The position numbers and the translations under genes were made by a program. Below are positions 5,616 through 7,479 of a DNA stretch of 7,479 nucleotides, in pieces. Positions within the stretch are counted from its first letter, which is position 1; the number at the start of each line of letters is the position of its first letter. The DNA is from Gemmatimonadota bacterium (lineage in GTDB: Bacteria; Gemmatimonadota; Gemmatimonadetes; Longimicrobiales; RSA9): assembly GCA_019689775.1 (NCBI GenBank), contig JADGGV010000192.1, positions 1 to 7,479 of the forward strand. Reading direction: 5' to 3'. Below the pieces are notes generated by a model that did no database searches, was not told where the DNA came from, and worked only from the letters and a program-made list of their open reading frames with translations.

Positions 5616-7298
5616 ATGACGCGACGACCGATGTCGACGGCGGCCGCCCTGCTGGCGGCCGGTGTCCTCGCGGCGGCGCCGCTGCGGGCGCAGGCGCCCG
5701 CGAAGCCGCTGCCGCGAAAGCTCGCCCCCCGGCTGACGCACCCCGCGATCAGCGCGGCCGACCTGATGACCCGCCTCTACATCCTGGCGGACGATTCGAT
5801 GCAGGGGCGGCGTGCGGGCGAAGAGGGCGGAATGAAGGGCACGGCGTACATCGCCGCGGAGCTGAAGAAGCTCGGCCTGGTCCCCGCGGGCGACAACGGC
5901 ACGTTCTTCCAGGACGTGCCGCTGGTGAAGCGGAGCGTGGCCGCGACCTCGAACCTGTCGGTCGACGGCACGCCGCTCGTGCTCTGGCAGGACTACGCGC
6001 CGCTTCCGGTGCGCGGCGTGCCGGGTTCGCTCGAGGGCGCGCAGGTCGTCTACGGCGGCGCGCTCGGCGGGGACCCGCTGCCCGAGGACGTCGTGCGCGG
6101 GAAGGTCGTCGTCGTCTCGGGGCAAGGCCTCACGGGCGGGATCCCGCGGCTGCGCATCGCGCCGCCGAGCCCGCTCGCGGCCGCGGCCGCCGTCGCCGTC
6201 ATCGTGCCCGAGCTGCCGAGCGGCGCCGCGCTCGACTATCTGCGCACGCCGACGATCACCATGCGCGACACGCGCGCCCGCCCGGTGCCCGCGGTCCTGC
6301 TGGTCACGCCCCGCGCCGCGCGGGTCCTGCTCGGGGCGGCGCCCGAGGATGCCACGCCGGGCGCACCCGGCAAGACGCTCGGCGGCCGGCTCGTCTACGA
6401 GGAGCGCACCGCGCCGGCGCGCAACGTCGTCGCCATCCTCCCGGGGAGCGACCCGACGCTCAAGCACGAGTACGTCGCCATCGGCGCGCACAGCGACCAC
6501 GTCGGCATCCGCGCCACGCCGGTCGACCACGACTCGCTGCGCGCGTTCAACGCCGAGGTGGAGCGGCTGCGCGCGCGGCTCGAGGACGGCCGCCGCCTCT
6601 CCGCGCAGGACCTCGCCTCGATCCACGTGAACGTCGACAGCCTGCGCAAGCTCCGGCCGGCGCGGCTCGACTCGATCAGCAACGGCGCCGACGACGACGG
6701 CTCCGGCTCCGTCGCCGTGCTCGAGCTGGCCGAGGCGTTCGCGAAGCAGACGCCGAAGCCGAAGCGGTCGATCCTGTTCGTCTGGCACACGGGCGAGGAG
6801 CTGGGGCTGCTCGGCTCGCGCTGGTTCACGGACCATCCGACCGTGCCGCGCGACTCCATCGTGGCGCAGCTCAACATGGACATGGTCGGGCGCGGCGGCG
6901 CCGACGATATCCCGGGCGGCGGCCCCGCCTACCTCCAGCTCGTCGGCTCGCGCCGGCTCTCGACCGAGCTGGGCGACCTCGTCGAGGCCGTCAACAAGAG
7001 GCAGCCGCGACCATTCACGTTCGACTACCAGTTCGACGCGAACGGGCACCCCGAGAACATCTACTGCCGCAGCGACCACTACAACTACGCCCGCTACGGC
7101 ATCCCGATCACGTTCTTCACGACGGGGCTGCACAAGGACTACCACCAGGTCACGGACGAGCCGCAGTACATCGATTACGACCACTTGGCGCGCGTGGCGA
7201 TGCTCGTCCACGACGTCGCCATGACGGTGGCGAACCTCGACCACCGTCCGGTGGTGGACAAGCCGAAGCCGGATCCGAACGGGGTGTGCCGGCAGTAG
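5616..7298 (+). CDS. Secreted M28 family zinc aminopeptidase with PA domain
   Basis: This 560-residue exported metallopeptidase probably removes N-terminal residues from peptides. It starts with a signal peptide: basic MTRRP, hydrophobic core to about 22, likely cleavage LRA|QA after residue 25. Residues about 100-265 form a PA (protease-associated) insert that includes DVVRGKVVVVSG. The catalytic core shows the full M28 set: zinc ligand His292 in GAHSDHVG, bridging Asp360 in GADDDGSG, catalytic Glu394 and zinc-binding Glu395 in HTGEELGLLGS, zinc-binding Asp422 in NMDMVGR, SDH at 486-488, and final zinc-ligand candidate His510 in YHQVTDE. A charged, probably helical insert (about 301-352) separates the first two ligands. 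The start is ATG at 5616, chosen because it gives a clean signal peptide; GTG 5613 and ATG 5631 are alternatives. The ribosome binding site is weak (GGGA at 5605-5608). The gene is divergent from the S51-M14 unit. Substrate specificity is not visible from the sequence. Confidence 0.93.
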   Translation: MTRRPMSTAAALLAAGVLAAAPLRAQAPAKPLPRKLAPRLTHPAISAADLMTRLYILADDSMQGRRAGEEGGMKGTAYIAAELKKLGLVPAGDNGTFFQDVPLVKRSVAATSNLSVDGTPLVLWQDYAPLPVRGVPGSLEGAQVVYGGALGGDPLPEDVVRGKVVVVSGQGLTGGIPRLRIAPPSPLAAAAAVAVIVPELPSGAALDYLRTPTITMRDTRARPVPAVLLVTPRAARVLLGAAPEDATPGAPGKTLGGRLVYEERTAPARNVVAILPGSDPTLKHEYVAIGAHSDHVGIRATPVDHDSLRAFNAEVERLRARLEDGRRLSAQDLASIHVNVDSLRKLRPARLDSISNGADDDGSGSVAVLELAEAFAKQTPKPKRSILFVWHTGEELGLLGSRWFTDHPTVPRDSIVAQLNMDMVGRGGADDIPGGGPAYLQLVGSRRLSTELGDLVEAVNKRQPRPFTFDYQFDANGHPENIYCRSDHYNYARYGIPITFFTTGLHKDYHQVTDEPQYIDYDHLARVAMLVHDVAMTVANLDHRPVVDKPKPDPNGVCRQ

Positions 7299-7400
7299 GG
7301 CGGGGGCACAGCGTCGGGCGCCGGCGCGCGACGACGCGGCGCCACGCCGCGGAGGTTCGCGGAGCCGCCGGCCCGGTGACGCGCCGGTCGTCGAAGGACG

Positions 7401-7436
7401 CGACGGCTGGACGGGCGCGGGCCCGTCCAGCCGTCG
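7401..7436 (+). terminator. Strong hairpin, probable terminator of the M28 gene
   Basis: A perfect 16-bp stem CGACGGCTGGACGGGC (7401-7416) closes a GCGG loop (7417-7420) with its exact reverse complement (7421-7436). It lies about 100 bases after the M28 stop. There is no T-tract after it (TGCGTGG follows), so it is not a textbook intrinsic terminator. Such T-less stems are common at gene ends in high-GC bacteria. Being symmetrical, it could also serve a convergent gene beyond the window. Confidence 0.65.
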
Positions 7437-7479
7437 TGCGTGGTGCGTGCGGGGAGCGCGCGTCGAGCGGCCGCGGCTA

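Noticed and set aside
6622..6634. CGTGAACG octamer inside the M28 gene as another copy of the palindromic element
   Set aside because: Only the octamer core matches (within CACGTGAACGTC); there is no partner in reverse orientation nearby and it encodes ordinary M28 residues (HVNV).
5547..7244. Long minus-strand open frame opposite the M28 gene (565 codons)
   Set aside because: It is an antisense shadow of a gene with all M28 ligands; its composition is Arg/Val/Asp/Glu/Gly-rich with no recognisable domain.
1..7479. CRISPR array, tRNA or rRNA gene
   Set aside because: No regularly spaced direct repeats, cloverleaf with a CCA end, or conserved rRNA stretches were seen on either strand.

Overview
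The window is uniformly very GC-rich, with strong G/C preference at third codon positions. The gene set is a lipid-exporter-type ABC transporter plus several exported peptidases with clear signal sequences (and one lipoprotein) led by GGAGG-type ribosome binding sites. This suggests a free-living Gram-negative bacterium. The style of the large M14 and M28 exopeptidases and the base composition resemble Gemmatimonadota (for example the Gemmatirosa/Gemmatimonas group). That placement is an inference from protein style, not a demonstrated assignment.

Layout. (1) Bases 1-1713, plus strand: the 3' part of an ABC transporter half-molecule (fused membrane and ATPase domains); its beginning lies outside the window. 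(2) Bases 1714-1887: a short convergent intergenic region with no convincing terminator. (3) Bases 5397 down to 1888, minus strand: a two-gene unit. It starts with a lipoprotein of the cyanophycinase-like S51 serine peptidase family, followed after a 39-base gap by a large secreted M14 zinc carboxypeptidase with a C-terminal glutamine-amidotransferase-like domain. (4) Bases 5398-5615: a divergent promoter region. (5) Bases 5616-7298, plus strand: a secreted M28 zinc aminopeptidase with an inserted PA domain. (6) Bases 7299-7479: noncoding, with a perfect 16-bp hairpin (7401-7436) as the likely terminator.

The three peptidases all appear to act outside the cytoplasm. An M28 enzyme (typically an aminopeptidase), an M14 enzyme (typically a carboxypeptidase) and an S51 hydrolase (typically acting on Asp-X or isoaspartyl/cyanophycin-type bonds) together look like a set for trimming peptides outside the cell or in the periplasm. 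This joint role is inferred from family knowledge and gene arrangement.

The most unusual structure is a 100-bp, almost perfectly symmetrical palindrome at 4231-4330. It lies inside the signal-peptide coding region of the M14 gene and is read through in frame. It contains four copies of the octamer CGTGAACG in alternating orientation, and encodes about 33 extra, arginine-rich residues between the start codon and the hydrophobic core. Removing it would leave an ordinary signal peptide of about 25 residues. It looks like a small palindromic mobile element, analogous in principle to Rickettsia palindromic elements or REP/BIME sequences, that landed in a tolerant part of a gene.
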